Assembly (NCBI GenBank): GCA_905182355.1
Contig: CAJJBH010000035.1
Span: 24,295-88,294 of the forward strand
Direction of reading: 5' to 3'
Source: an uncultured Paracoccaceae bacterium
GTDB taxonomy: Bacteria; Pseudomonadota; Alphaproteobacteria; Rhodobacterales; Rhodobacteraceae
DNA: 64,000 nucleotides
The position numbers were made by a program, and so were the translations under genes. Positions 33,502 to 41,995 of the stretch are shown here, in pieces. How positions within the stretch are numbered: the first letter of the stretch is position 1; every line of letters begins with the position of its first letter. Below the pieces are notes generated by a model. The model worked only from the letters and a program-made list of their open reading frames with translations, made no database searches and was not told the DNA's origin.

Positions 33502-35298
33502 CTATGTCTCGATCAAGGGTATAAATTCAAATGTACGCACATCGACCAATCCAAGGTCTGAAATGCGCAGTTCTGGTATGACCACAAGGGCAAGCAATGA
33601 ATGCTGCATGTAGGCGTTGTTTAAGGTGCAGCCGCAGTCGCGCATCGCTTGCATCATTGCATCAGCTTTTGCGGCGACTTCGGTGGCGGGTTGGTCGGAC
33701 ATAAGGCCAGCGATGGGCAGCTCCACCAGCGCCGTCTCTTGTCCGTCTTTAAATATAGTAATGCCGCCACCAACTTCGGCCAAGCGATTGGCAGCCATTG
33801 CCATTTGCTCGCGGTCTGTACCGACAACAATCATGTGGTGACTGTCCTGCGCCACTGTTGAGGCCATCGCCCTTTTACCGCCATAGCCAAAGCCTGCGAC
33901 AAAGGCATTGACCACGCCACCTGTCGCTTGGTGTCGTTCGACCAATGCGATTTGGCAGCTGCCATTTGCGCCCTCAACTAATCCATCGGAAACGGGCAGG
34001 TCCATTTTTAGGGCTTTGGTGGGGGCTTGGTTCTCGACCACACCGATGACATTTGCAGTCACTGAATTTGCGCCTTCAGGTGCAATGATCTCAAAGTTGG
34101 AACCGTTCAGGACTTTACCCATGTGCACGGTTTGACGGGCGGAAGCAGGCCAATCCAAATGTGGGCAATCAACGGTGATCTTTCCATCGACCGCGACAAC
34201 TTGCCCACGGGCAACTACTTTCTCAATGGTTAACGTCCGCAGATCAGAGGTAAGGATCACGTCAGCGCGCCGCCCCGGTGTCAGCGATCCAATCTCGCGC
34301 TCCAACCCAAAGTGGGTCGCCGTGTTGATCGTCGCCATTTGCAAAGCAATCAACGGCTCGCATCCACATTCAATCGCGTGACGCACCACGCGGTTCATGT
34401 GACCCTCGTTGACCAATGTTCCGGAATGGCAATCATCTGTGCACAAGATCATGTTGCGTGAATCCAGCCCTTTTTCGGTGATTGCGGTGATCTGACTTTC
34501 AACGTCGTACCACGCAGATCCAAGGCGGATCATCGACCGCATCCCTTGACGCATCCGCGCAATGGCATCTGCCTCACAAGTTCCTTCGTGATCATCCGCA
34601 GGACCACCCGCAACATATGCCGCAAAAGCTGGTCCAAGGTCGGGCGAGGCATAATGCCCACCAACTGTTTTGCCCGCATTTTGGGTGGCCGCAATTTCGG
34701 CTAACATCTTTGGATCACCAGCGCTCACACCGGGGAAATTCATCATCTCGCCCAGCCCAACGATACCGGGCCAGTTCATCGCTTCAGCCACATCCTCAGC
34801 GCTGATTTCAAAGCCAGTGGTTTCCATTCCGGGGGCGGATGGCGCGCAGGAAGGCATCTGGGTGAACACGTTGACAGGCTGAAGCAGCGCTTCGTCGTGC
34901 ATAAGCCGCACGCCCTCAAGGCCAAGAACATTGGCGATCTCGTGCGGGTCAGTGAACATAGACGTGGTGCCATGTGGGATCACGGCACGGGCAAATTCGG
35001 CGGGGGTCAACATCCCGGATTCGATGTGCATGTGACCATCACAAAGGCCGGGGATCATGTAACGTCCTTCCGCTTCGATCACTTCGGTTTCATCGCCGAT
35101 GCAATAGCTAGCATCTGGAACAATACAGGCAATGCGGCCATGTGTGATCGCGATATCATGATCTGGAAGGGTTTCGCGGGTGTGCACATTTACCCAAATA
35201 CCACCACGAATAACCATCTGTGCGGGGGTGCGACCTGCAGCGACTTCGATTAAATGGGGGGCGACGTCGGGCCAACTTGGGAAGATGTTGATTTTCAT
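33502..35298 (-). CDS. ade: Adenine deaminase
   Basis: Deaminates adenine to hypoxanthine, releasing ammonia; a metal-dependent amidohydrolase of 598 residues. The metal-binding H-x-H is in GLCDGHMHIESGMLTP (about 93-95). Further features are FTDPHEIANVLGLEG, the His-bearing VGGHYASPDLG, CTDDCHSGTLVNEGHMNRVVRHAIECG and the C-terminal Ade domain with AQDSHHMIVVGTD. It is the first gene of an ade-amn operon. Its start lies 87 bp from the divergent arsC-family gene. Confidence 0.93.
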   Translation of the reverse strand: MKINIFPSWPDVAPHLIEVAAGRTPAQMVIRGGIWVNVHTRETLPDHDIAITHGRIACIVPDASYCIGDETEVIEAEGRYMIPGLCDGHMHIESGMLTPAEFARAVIPHGTTSMFTDPHEIANVLGLEGVRLMHDEALLQPVNVFTQMPSCAPSAPGMETTGFEISAEDVAEAMNWPGIVGLGEMMNFPGVSAGDPKMLAEIAATQNAGKTVGGHYASPDLGPAFAAYVAGGPADDHEGTCEADAIARMRQGMRSMIRLGSAWYDVESQITAITEKGLDSRNMILCTDDCHSGTLVNEGHMNRVVRHAIECGCEPLIALQMATINTATHFGLEREIGSLTPGRRADVILTSDLRTLTIEKVVARGQVVAVDGKITVDCPHLDWPASARQTVHMGKVLNGSNFEIIAPEGANSVTANVIGVVENQAPTKALKMDLPVSDGLVEGANGSCQIALVERHQATGGVVNAFVAGFGYGGKRAMASTVAQDSHHMIVVGTDREQMAMAANRLAEVGGGITIFKDGQETALVELPIAGLMSDQPATEVAAKADAMMQAMRDCGCTLNNAYMQHSLLALVVIPELRISDLGLVDVRTFEFIPLIET

Positions 35299-35385
35299 GT
35301 TCTGATTATTCAGAGATTTAGGGCAGGCGCAAGGGGGGCAAAGCCGTATCTTGAAACTGTTACACTGCGTAGGCTATTCAGGCGC

Positions 35386-35811
35386 ATGGACATTACAATT
35401 TATCACTTCTCTGAATGTGGGACATCTACCCATGCCCTGAAAATCATCCGCGATGCTGGGTATGACCCAATTGTTGTGGATTACATTAAAACAGGGTGGA
35501 CCAAACCACAGTTGCAAAAACTATTTGGCGATGCTGGTATGACTGCGCGGAGGGCGTTGCGCATCCACAAGACCAACGCCAAGGCACTGGGTTTGACAGA
35601 TATGGGTGTCACAGAAACTGCGATCTTGGATGCGATGGTTCAATTCCCAAAATTGGTGAACCGACCAATTGTTGTCTGTGAAAATGGTACGGCATTGTGC
35701 CGTCCATCAGAAATGGTTTTAGACTTTCTTCCAAAATGGCCCGCTGGCCCGTACCAAGGCAAAGACGGGTCGCTTTTGATTGATGAAGACGGAAACCGTG
35801 TCGATTCTTGA
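35386..35811 (+). CDS. ArsC-family reductase (arsenate reductase-like, thioredoxin fold)
   Basis: 141-residue ArsC/Spx-type protein. The N-terminal segment ITIYHFSECGTSTHALKII holds the catalytic Cys of glutaredoxin-linked ArsC enzymes, where the usual motif is C-G-T-S. Later features are LQKLFGDAGMTARRALR and NRPIVVCENGTALCRPSEMVLDFLP; the Arg in the last segment matches an arsenate-binding position. No arsR, arsB or acr3 is nearby, so arsenate resistance is uncertain and a YffB-like housekeeping role is possible. No strong ribosome site is visible before ATG 35386; an ATG further upstream would disturb the fold. Confidence 0.75.
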   Translation: MDITIYHFSECGTSTHALKIIRDAGYDPIVVDYIKTGWTKPQLQKLFGDAGMTARRALRIHKTNAKALGLTDMGVTETAILDAMVQFPKLVNRPIVVCENGTALCRPSEMVLDFLPKWPAGPYQGKDGSLLIDEDGNRVDS

Positions 35812-35846
35812 TGACCAATCGGATTTGCCTCTGCCATACTGATTGC

Positions 35847-36266
35847 ATGAATTATGAAACAGTAAGTGCAGGCGACTTTGGTAAATCACTTCGTGGGATA
35901 GGGTTGAACCTATTGGTGAGCGATGTGATTGCGCAGTGTCGTTTTTTAGAAGCGGTGTTCGAGGTGAAATCGCACCGCGTTTCGACAGATTTTGCAATAG
36001 TGACCTATGGTGACCATGTGTTCCAACTGCATAGTGATGGAGCGTACCATTCAAACCCCATGTTAGGGATTTTGCCTGAAAACCCACCACGTGGTGGGGG
36101 CGTTGAAATTAGAATGTTTGAGACAGACCCCGAAGACGCGGTGGCACGGGCCAAGGCATTGAATGCTGTGATCTTGCAGGAACCAACTGACAAACCGCAT
36201 GGTTTGCGCGAGGCGTATATCTTGTGCGAAAATGGCTATGCTTGGGTGCCGTCGCGTTCGTTGTAA
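35847..36266 (+). CDS. VOC superfamily (glyoxalase/dioxygenase fold) protein
   Basis: 139 residues from ATG 35847; an ATG at 35811 that overlaps the arsC-family stop is also possible and adds 12 residues. The paired beta-alpha-beta-beta-beta modules of the vicinal-oxygen-chelate fold are suggested by SLRGIGLNLLVSDVIAQCRFLEAVF and GVEIRMFETDPEDAVARAKALNAVI, ending DKPHGLREAYILCENGYAWVPS. The metal-binding residues and substrate are not clear. It overlaps the convergent LysR gene by 31 bp at the 3' end. Confidence 0.7.
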   Translation: MNYETVSAGDFGKSLRGIGLNLLVSDVIAQCRFLEAVFEVKSHRVSTDFAIVTYGDHVFQLHSDGAYHSNPMLGILPENPPRGGGVEIRMFETDPEDAVARAKALNAVILQEPTDKPHGLREAYILCENGYAWVPSRSL

Positions 36267-37132
36267 TCAGCAGCCATTTCAGTCCGCAGCCAATCTGCAA
36301 ATTGTGATGCTTGGGGATTACGTTCCGCGCGGGGATTAAGGGTCAAATAGTAGGCTTCGGGCATCGCAACAGAGTGGGTGAAGGGGCGAACCAAGCGCCC
36401 GCTGTCTATCGAATTTTTGACCGTGCAATCGTGCGCCATTGCCAACCCTACACCGGCCTCTGCAGCCGCCAATGCGGTGCCTAACACCTGACAATGTGTG
36501 ATCTTGGGGCATTTAGCGATTGTCTGATTTTCTGCCCAAGCGTCCCATGTTGTCATCATGGCAGTGCAGTAAAACAATCGATGTTGATTGATCTGTTTCA
36601 GGTCTACTTGGTAATCTGGCGCGCAAACCGGATAGAAATGATCCCAAGTTAAACGCTCTGCGTTCAAATCCACCTCTGGCGAAATCAAAAATCTGATTTC
36701 AATATCCGCTTCCTCCACCCTTTCCATAGGGTCCCAGATGGCAGTTGAGATGTGCAAATGAATGTCAGGATGCTGTGCATACAGCCTAGGTAGGCGCGGG
36801 GCGAGCCAGTGGTTCGCGAATGTCAAATTTGTCTGGATATGCAGCTCGTTTGCGACGCCTCCATCTACCAACATGCGGGTGCCACGGCTTAGGGTTTGAA
36901 ACGCCTCTCGGACAACAGGCACGTAGTTCAAACCCATTACGGTCAATTCCAAAGCGCGAGGACGGCGAAAAAAAAGCGCTTGCCCAAGATGGGTTTCAAG
37001 AGATTTTATCTGCTGACTGACGGCGCTTTGGGTCATGTTCAGCTCACCAGCAGCTGCGGTGAAAGACAGGTGACGAGCTGCGGCGTCAAAGGCACGAAGA
37101 TGGTTCAGCGGGGGCAGGGCACGGGTGTTCAT
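36236..37132 (-). CDS. LysR-family transcriptional regulator, GcvA-like
   Basis: 298-residue regulator with an N-terminal winged helix-turn-helix (LNHLRAFDAAARHLSFTAAAGELNMTQSAVSQQIKSLE) and a C-terminal effector-binding domain (about 95-290). The sequence resembles the GcvA branch often found next to catabolic operons. It is divergent from the aldolase/acyl-CoA operon across 101 bp, so it is the probable regulator of those genes. A palindrome (TAATGCATTA) and an inverted pair ATAAGT/ACTTAT lie at the start of that gap. Confidence 0.9.
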   Translation of the reverse strand: MNTRALPPLNHLRAFDAAARHLSFTAAAGELNMTQSAVSQQIKSLETHLGQALFFRRPRALELTVMGLNYVPVVREAFQTLSRGTRMLVDGGVANELHIQTNLTFANHWLAPRLPRLYAQHPDIHLHISTAIWDPMERVEEADIEIRFLISPEVDLNAERLTWDHFYPVCAPDYQVDLKQINQHRLFYCTAMMTTWDAWAENQTIAKCPKITHCQVLGTALAAAEAGVGLAMAHDCTVKNSIDSGRLVRPFTHSVAMPEAYYLTLNPRAERNPQASQFADWLRTEMAADYNERDGTQA

Positions 37133-37156
37133 AAGTAATGCATTAGCAAAACTTAT
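37131..37156. promoter_or_regulatory. Palindromic candidate LysR operator
   Basis: ATAAGT (37131-37136) and ACTTAT (37151-37156) form an inverted pair around the 10-bp palindrome TAATGCATTA (37136-37145). The site overlaps the LysR start codon region and lies about 80 bp before the operon start. Its symmetry and place fit autoregulation plus activation by a LysR protein (inference). Confidence 0.4.
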
Positions 37157-37233
37157 GCCAAGGCAACAGTTTTATCGTTGGTCACTTTTCGTCACCTTCG
37201 TCAGTGTCACGCCTAATGAAAAGGAGACGGCTA

Positions 37234-37989
37234 ATGGCATCATCTGAAACACGCACGAAAATGGACCACTGGCAGGAAAGGGTCGATATGGCTGCGGCCT
37301 TCCGTTGGACTGTGCGCTTGAACATGCACGAAGCTGTAGCAAATCACTTTTCCCTTGCGATTGATGACGATGGCACCAAATTCTTGATGAACCCCAATCA
37401 GGTTCATTTTAGCCGGATCAAAGCCAGCGATTTGATCGTTGTCGACGCCAATGATCCAGCCAGCATGGAGGTGCCAAACGCACCCGATCCAACCGCGTGG
37501 GGATTGCATGGCGGCATGCACCGTCACTGCGCCCACGCCCGTTGTGCGATGCATGTTCATTCACCCTATGCCACTGCATTGGCAGCCTTGGCAGACAGCC
37601 GGTTGCCGCCTGTGGATCAGAACGGGTGTACGTTTTTTAACCGCTACGTTGTCGACGAAAATTACGGCGGTTTGGCGTTCGAGGAAGAGGGTGCACGCTG
37701 CGCCCAACTGCTTGATGACCCCAAGAAGAAGGTGATGATCATGGGCAACCACGGCATCATGATCGTTGGCGATACCGTCGCGGATACCTTTAATAGGCTC
37801 TATTATTTCGAACGGGCTTGTATGACTTACATCATGGCCTTGCAGACGGGACGGCCGTTGCGGGTGATCCCAGACGATATAGCGGAAAAGACGGCGCAGG
37901 AATTGGACGGCTATCCAGAGCAAGACGCAAGTCACTTGTCTGAATTAAAGGCAATTTTGGATGATGAAGGATCCAATTACGCTAGTTAA
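37234..37989 (+). CDS. Class II aldolase/adducin family protein
   Basis: 251 residues with the metal-dependent class II aldolase fold. Zinc-ligand candidates are the two His in CAMHVHSPYATALAAL (about 107-109) and one in MIMGNHGIMIVGDTVADTF. Members act as sugar-phosphate or hydroxyacid aldolases, or as decarboxylases/dehydratases; substrate cannot be given. AAGGAG precedes ATG 37234, preferred over an upstream codon. It is first in an operon with an acyl-CoA dehydrogenase, an ADP-forming acyl-CoA ligase and a CaiD-like hydratase, so its product or substrate is probably a CoA-linked hydroxyacid route. Confidence 0.85.
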   Translation: MASSETRTKMDHWQERVDMAAAFRWTVRLNMHEAVANHFSLAIDDDGTKFLMNPNQVHFSRIKASDLIVVDANDPASMEVPNAPDPTAWGLHGGMHRHCAHARCAMHVHSPYATALAALADSRLPPVDQNGCTFFNRYVVDENYGGLAFEEEGARCAQLLDDPKKKVMIMGNHGIMIVGDTVADTFNRLYYFERACMTYIMALQTGRPLRVIPDDIAEKTAQELDGYPEQDASHLSELKAILDDEGSNYAS

Positions 37990-38041
37990 CGCAGCCCCTC
38001 CCAATCTCGCTACTACGCGCTTTTACAAAGAAGATGAACTT

Positions 38042-39202
38042 ATGATTTACGGCCTGACAGACGAACAAAATATGATTGCTGACACCGTCCGATCCTTTGT
38101 GGAAAAAGAGATTTACCCACATGAGGACCTGGTTGAACGGACAGGCGAAGTGCCTGCGGAAATCGCGCAAGAGATCAAGAAAAAGACGTTGGACTTGGGT
38201 TTTTACGCCTGTAACTTTCCCGAAAGTGTCGGATGCGCAGGGCTGAACCACGTTGAATTTGCGCTGGTCGAACGGGAATTGGGGCGCGGTTCAATGGCGT
38301 TGAACCACTTCTTTGGACGTCCGCAAAATATCCTGATGGCATGTGAGGGGGAGCAGGTTGATCGCTACTTGATGCCCGCAGTGCGGGGCGAACGTATGGA
38401 CGCGCTGGCGATGACTGAACCGGGTGCAGGGTCTGACGTGCGTGGCATGAAATGTTCAGCGGTACGTGACGGCGGTGATTGGGTTGTGAACGGTACAAAA
38501 CATTTCATCTCTGGTGCCGAACATGCGGATTTCATTATCGTGTTTATTGCCACGGGCGAAGACGAGACACCGCGTGGCCCAAAGAAACGCATTACTACTT
38601 TCCTAGTAGATCGTGGGACGCCGGGCTTTACCATTCGTGATGGATATAAATCCGTCAGCCACCGTGGTTATAAAAACATGATACTTGAATTTGACGATTG
38701 TCGTCTGCCGGATGCTCAAGTTTTGGGTGAAGTCGATGGTGGTTTCGAAGTTATGAATACATGGCTTTATGCCACACGGATTACGGTTGCGGCAATGTCC
38801 GTCGGACGGGCGCGCCGCGCGTTTAACTACGCGCTTGATTACGCGGCGCAGCGCGAGCAGTTTGGTCAGCCGATTGGGAAATTCCAAGGGGTTAGTTTTC
38901 AACTTGCGGACATGATCACTGAAATTGATGCGGCAGATTTGCTGACGATAGCAGCGGCTGATCGTTTGGACAAAGGCTTGCCTGCGAACCGCGAAATTGC
39001 GTCAGCCAAATTATACGCCAGCGAGATGTTGTCACGGGTGACCGACGCTGCAATTCAAATCCACGGCGGCATGGGATTGATGGACGATTACCCGTTGGAA
39101 CGGTTCTGGCGTGATGCCCGTGTTGAACGCATTTGGGATGGCACGTCTGAAATCCAACGTCACATTATCAGCCGTGATCTGCTGCGTCCTTTAGGCGCTT
39201 AA
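38042..39202 (+). CDS. Acyl-CoA dehydrogenase
   Basis: FAD-dependent enzyme making an alpha,beta double bond in an acyl-CoA; 386 residues, three-domain ACAD fold. Visible features are LAMTEPGAGSDVRGMKCSA for FAD/substrate binding, WVVNGTKHFISGAEHADF, the C-terminal AAQREQFGQPIGKFQGVSF, QIHGGMGLMDDYPLERFWRD and RIWDGTSEIQRH. In medium- and short-chain enzymes the catalytic base is Glu in a YEGT motif near here, but this protein reads W-D-G-T, so Asp stands there. ATG 38042 is chosen because it begins the family's N-terminal helix; an upstream in-frame ATG at 37961 overlaps the aldolase gene. It is second in the operon. Confidence 0.88.
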   Translation: MIYGLTDEQNMIADTVRSFVEKEIYPHEDLVERTGEVPAEIAQEIKKKTLDLGFYACNFPESVGCAGLNHVEFALVERELGRGSMALNHFFGRPQNILMACEGEQVDRYLMPAVRGERMDALAMTEPGAGSDVRGMKCSAVRDGGDWVVNGTKHFISGAEHADFIIVFIATGEDETPRGPKKRITTFLVDRGTPGFTIRDGYKSVSHRGYKNMILEFDDCRLPDAQVLGEVDGGFEVMNTWLYATRITVAAMSVGRARRAFNYALDYAAQREQFGQPIGKFQGVSFQLADMITEIDAADLLTIAAADRLDKGLPANREIASAKLYASEMLSRVTDAAIQIHGGMGLMDDYPLERFWRDARVERIWDGTSEIQRHIISRDLLRPLGA

Positions 39203-39205
39203 CTG

Positions 39206-41212
39206 ATGCGTAATCTTTCCCGGCTTTTGCGGCCCAAATCGATTGCCGTTGTTGGTGGCGGCGCGTGGTGCGCGCAGATCATTTTGCAATGTCAGAAGAT
39301 GGGGTTCGCAGGACATCTATGGATGGTGCACCCCAAGGAAATCGAAGTGTGTGGCGTTAAAGCGGTGGCATCCTTAGGCCATTTGCCGTCACCCCCCGAC
39401 GCTGTTTTTGTCGGCGTGAATCGTCACCTGACGATTGATTTAGTGCGGGAGCTGTCCGCAATGGGCGTGGGTGGTGCTGTTTGTTTTGCGTCGGGATTCT
39501 CAGAAGCCGCGGCCGAAGACGCAGCTGGGACTGACCTGCAATCTGCATTGGTAGAGGCCGCTGGCGACATGCCAATATTGGGGCCAAATTGTTACGGCTT
39601 CGTCAATGCGCTTGATAACGCATTGCTTTGGCCAGACCAGCATGGTTGCGCCACCGTGAAAACTGGTGTTGCGATCCTTACCCAGTCCTCGAATATAGCC
39701 ATTAACCTGACGATGCAGCAACGGGGTCTGCCGATTGCTTATACCATCGCCTGTGGAAATATGGCGCAAACCAGTCAGGCAGAAATCGCAACTTCATTGC
39801 TAGATGATCCGCGTGTGACTGCAATTGGGCTGCACATCGAAGGATTTGGCGACACATTTGAATGGGCTACTTTGGCACGAAAGGCGCATGCCAAGGGTAT
39901 TCCTTTGATTGCATTGAAGGTTGGTAAATCTGATCAGGCGCAGCGTGCAACCGTGTCCCATACTGCGTCTCTTGCAGGCAGTGATGCAGGGGCGAGTGCG
40001 ATGTTGCGCCACCTAGGAATTGGACGGGTTTACGATTTACCGACGTTCCTTGAGACCTTGATGTTATTACACAGCGCAGGCCCTTTAGATGCAAAAACGC
40101 TGTCGTCTGTCAGTTGCTCGGGTGGAGAGGCTAGCCTTGTGGCGGACCTTGCCTACGACACGGAAATGGACTTTCCAGTCCTTACTGATGCTCAGCGAAC
40201 GCAACTGTCACGGGCCCTTGGCCCAATGGTCGCGCTGTCCAATCCGCTTGATTACAACACGTACATTTGGCGCGATACTGACGCGATGACACGGGCGTGG
40301 TTACCAATGGCTGCGTCACATATCGGGCTGACTTTGTTGATTGTGGATTACCCACATACTGACGCAAGTGATTGGGTCTGTGCCACTGATGCGGCGATTG
40401 CGGTTCGCAAGCAAAGTGGACGCCCTGTTGCGGTTGTGGCGACGTTACCAGAACTGATGCCATTGGATATCGCCCAAAAGTTGTTGGCATCTGGTGTAAC
40501 GCCTTTGAACGGATTGCGCGAAGCCATTGCTGCTGCGCAAATCGCGGCGTCAGGTAAGCCACCCGCGCATGAAACTCCATTGGCGGCGGGTGCAGATCGC
40601 ACTGCAATTTTGCTAGGTGAAAGCGCAGCAAAGGCTGAGTTAAGCACCTTTGGAATGAGGGTTCCAAAACAGGCCAAAGATTTTGCCAGTGGGACTGCTT
40701 TGACTGAACCTTTTGCAGTCAAGGGAACAGGCTTTGCACACAAGTCCGAAGCAGGTGCGGTTGCCTTAAATGTTACCCATCTAGAGCTGGCTGAAGTCGT
40801 CAAAAACATGCCTGGTGATGGCGTTCTGATTGAGGAAATGATTACAGGCGCGGTTGCCAAAATGTTGTTGGGTGTCGTTCGTGATCCCGCCCATGGATTT
40901 GTGCTGACCGTAGGCGCGGGCGGTATTCTGACTGAGATTATGAAAGACACGGTATCCTTCATCGTGCCAACCAGCGCTGATGACATACGCGCCTTGTTAC
41001 CAAGTTTAAAATCGTATCCGCTGCTAACAGGGTTCCGTGGAAAATCTGCGGCCAACATTGATGACCTGATCAATGCGATAATGGCGCTGCAATCTTATGT
41101 GGTTGCCCATGCCGATCGGATAGAAGAAGTTGAGATTAACCCAATAATGTGTACGCCAACTGCTGCAATTGCTGCCGACGCGTTGATCCGTATTGCTCCT
41201 GAAAGGACTTAA
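39206..41212 (+). CDS. ADP-forming acyl-CoA (acetate-CoA type) ligase, fused subunits
   Basis: Activates a carboxylic acid to its CoA thioester with ATP, giving ADP and phosphate, or runs in reverse to make ATP. At 668 residues it fuses a CoA-binding domain (about 8-100), two succinyl-CoA-ligase-like domains (about 130-430, with the phosphohistidine candidate in TVSHTASLAGSDAG) and a C-terminal ATP-grasp domain (about 455-660, ending VEEVEINPIMC). It lies 3 bp after the dehydrogenase and 3 bp before the hydratase, so it is clearly co-transcribed. The natural acid is unknown. Confidence 0.87.
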   Translation: MRNLSRLLRPKSIAVVGGGAWCAQIILQCQKMGFAGHLWMVHPKEIEVCGVKAVASLGHLPSPPDAVFVGVNRHLTIDLVRELSAMGVGGAVCFASGFSEAAAEDAAGTDLQSALVEAAGDMPILGPNCYGFVNALDNALLWPDQHGCATVKTGVAILTQSSNIAINLTMQQRGLPIAYTIACGNMAQTSQAEIATSLLDDPRVTAIGLHIEGFGDTFEWATLARKAHAKGIPLIALKVGKSDQAQRATVSHTASLAGSDAGASAMLRHLGIGRVYDLPTFLETLMLLHSAGPLDAKTLSSVSCSGGEASLVADLAYDTEMDFPVLTDAQRTQLSRALGPMVALSNPLDYNTYIWRDTDAMTRAWLPMAASHIGLTLLIVDYPHTDASDWVCATDAAIAVRKQSGRPVAVVATLPELMPLDIAQKLLASGVTPLNGLREAIAAAQIAASGKPPAHETPLAAGADRTAILLGESAAKAELSTFGMRVPKQAKDFASGTALTEPFAVKGTGFAHKSEAGAVALNVTHLELAEVVKNMPGDGVLIEEMITGAVAKMLLGVVRDPAHGFVLTVGAGGILTEIMKDTVSFIVPTSADDIRALLPSLKSYPLLTGFRGKSAANIDDLINAIMALQSYVVAHADRIEEVEINPIMCTPTAAIAADALIRIAPERT

Positions 41213-41215
41213 GCC

Positions 41216-41995
41216 ATGAACCCGATTAAGACACACCGCGAAGGCGCAATTCTACAGGTTACTTTGGACCGCCCAAAAGCCAACGCAATTGATCTGGTGA
41301 CCAGCCGCATTATGGGCAAAGTGTTTGCTGATTTTCGTGACGATCCTGAATTACGTGTTGCGATCATCACTGGCGCTGGCGAAAAATTCTTTTGTCCTGG
41401 TTGGGATTTGAAGGCGGCGGCTGATGGCGATGAAGTTGACGGCGATTACGGCATTGGCGGCTTTGGTGGTTTGCAAGAATTGCGCGATCTTAACAAACCC
41501 GTGATTGCTGCGGTGAATGGGATTTGCTGTGGGGGCGGTCTGGAATTGGCGTTAAGCGCTGATATGATCTTAGCTGCTGATCATGCCAGTTTTGCCTTGC
41601 CGGAAATCCGATCTGGTACGGTTGCGGATGCGGCAAGTGTGAAGCTCCCAAAACGCATCCCCTATCACATCGCGATGGAGCTGTTGTTGACGGGTCGATG
41701 GTTTGACGCGGACGAGGCTAAAAACTGGGGTATCGTCAACGAAATTTTGGCGGGGGATCAACTGATGGATCGCGCATGGGAATTGGCGCGATTGCTCGCC
41801 TCGGGTCCACCTTTGGTCTACGCTGCGATTAAGGAAATCGTGCGTGATGCTGAGGATTCAAAATTCCAAGACACTATGAACAAGATCACCAAACGGCAGT
41901 TGGCGTCGGTGGACAAACTGTATGCGTCCGAGGATCAGTTAGAAGGTGCAAAAGCGTTTGCTGAAAAGCGTGATCCCGTTTGGAAAGGTTGCTAA
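41216..41995 (+). CDS. Enoyl-CoA hydratase/isomerase family protein, CaiD-like (carnitinyl-CoA dehydratase)
   Basis: 259-residue crotonase-fold enzyme. Its sequence is strikingly similar to CaiD: LDRPKANAID, RVAIITGAGEKFF, GWDLKAAADGDE, LNKPVIAAVNG, LELALSAD, SFALPE and the closing AFAEKRDPVWKG. The Glu residues in LELALSAD and FALPEIRSG align with CaiD catalytic positions. CaiD hydrates crotonobetainyl-CoA to carnitinyl-CoA. It is last in the operon. The presence of an acyl-CoA dehydrogenase and an acyl-CoA ligase echoes the cai system, but no CaiB/CaiC-type transferase or ligase is seen, so the true substrate may be another hydroxyacyl-CoA. Confidence 0.8.
   Translation: MNPIKTHREGAILQVTLDRPKANAIDLVTSRIMGKVFADFRDDPELRVAIITGAGEKFFCPGWDLKAAADGDEVDGDYGIGGFGGLQELRDLNKPVIAAVNGICCGGGLELALSADMILAADHASFALPEIRSGTVADAASVKLPKRIPYHIAMELLLTGRWFDADEAKNWGIVNEILAGDQLMDRAWELARLLASGPPLVYAAIKEIVRDAEDSKFQDTMNKITKRQLASVDKLYASEDQLEGAKAFAEKRDPVWKGC

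Noticed and set aside
34897..35253. Plus-strand 118-codon frame inside the adenine deaminase gene
   Set aside because: It is the antisense shadow of a gene with clear amidohydrolase motifs.
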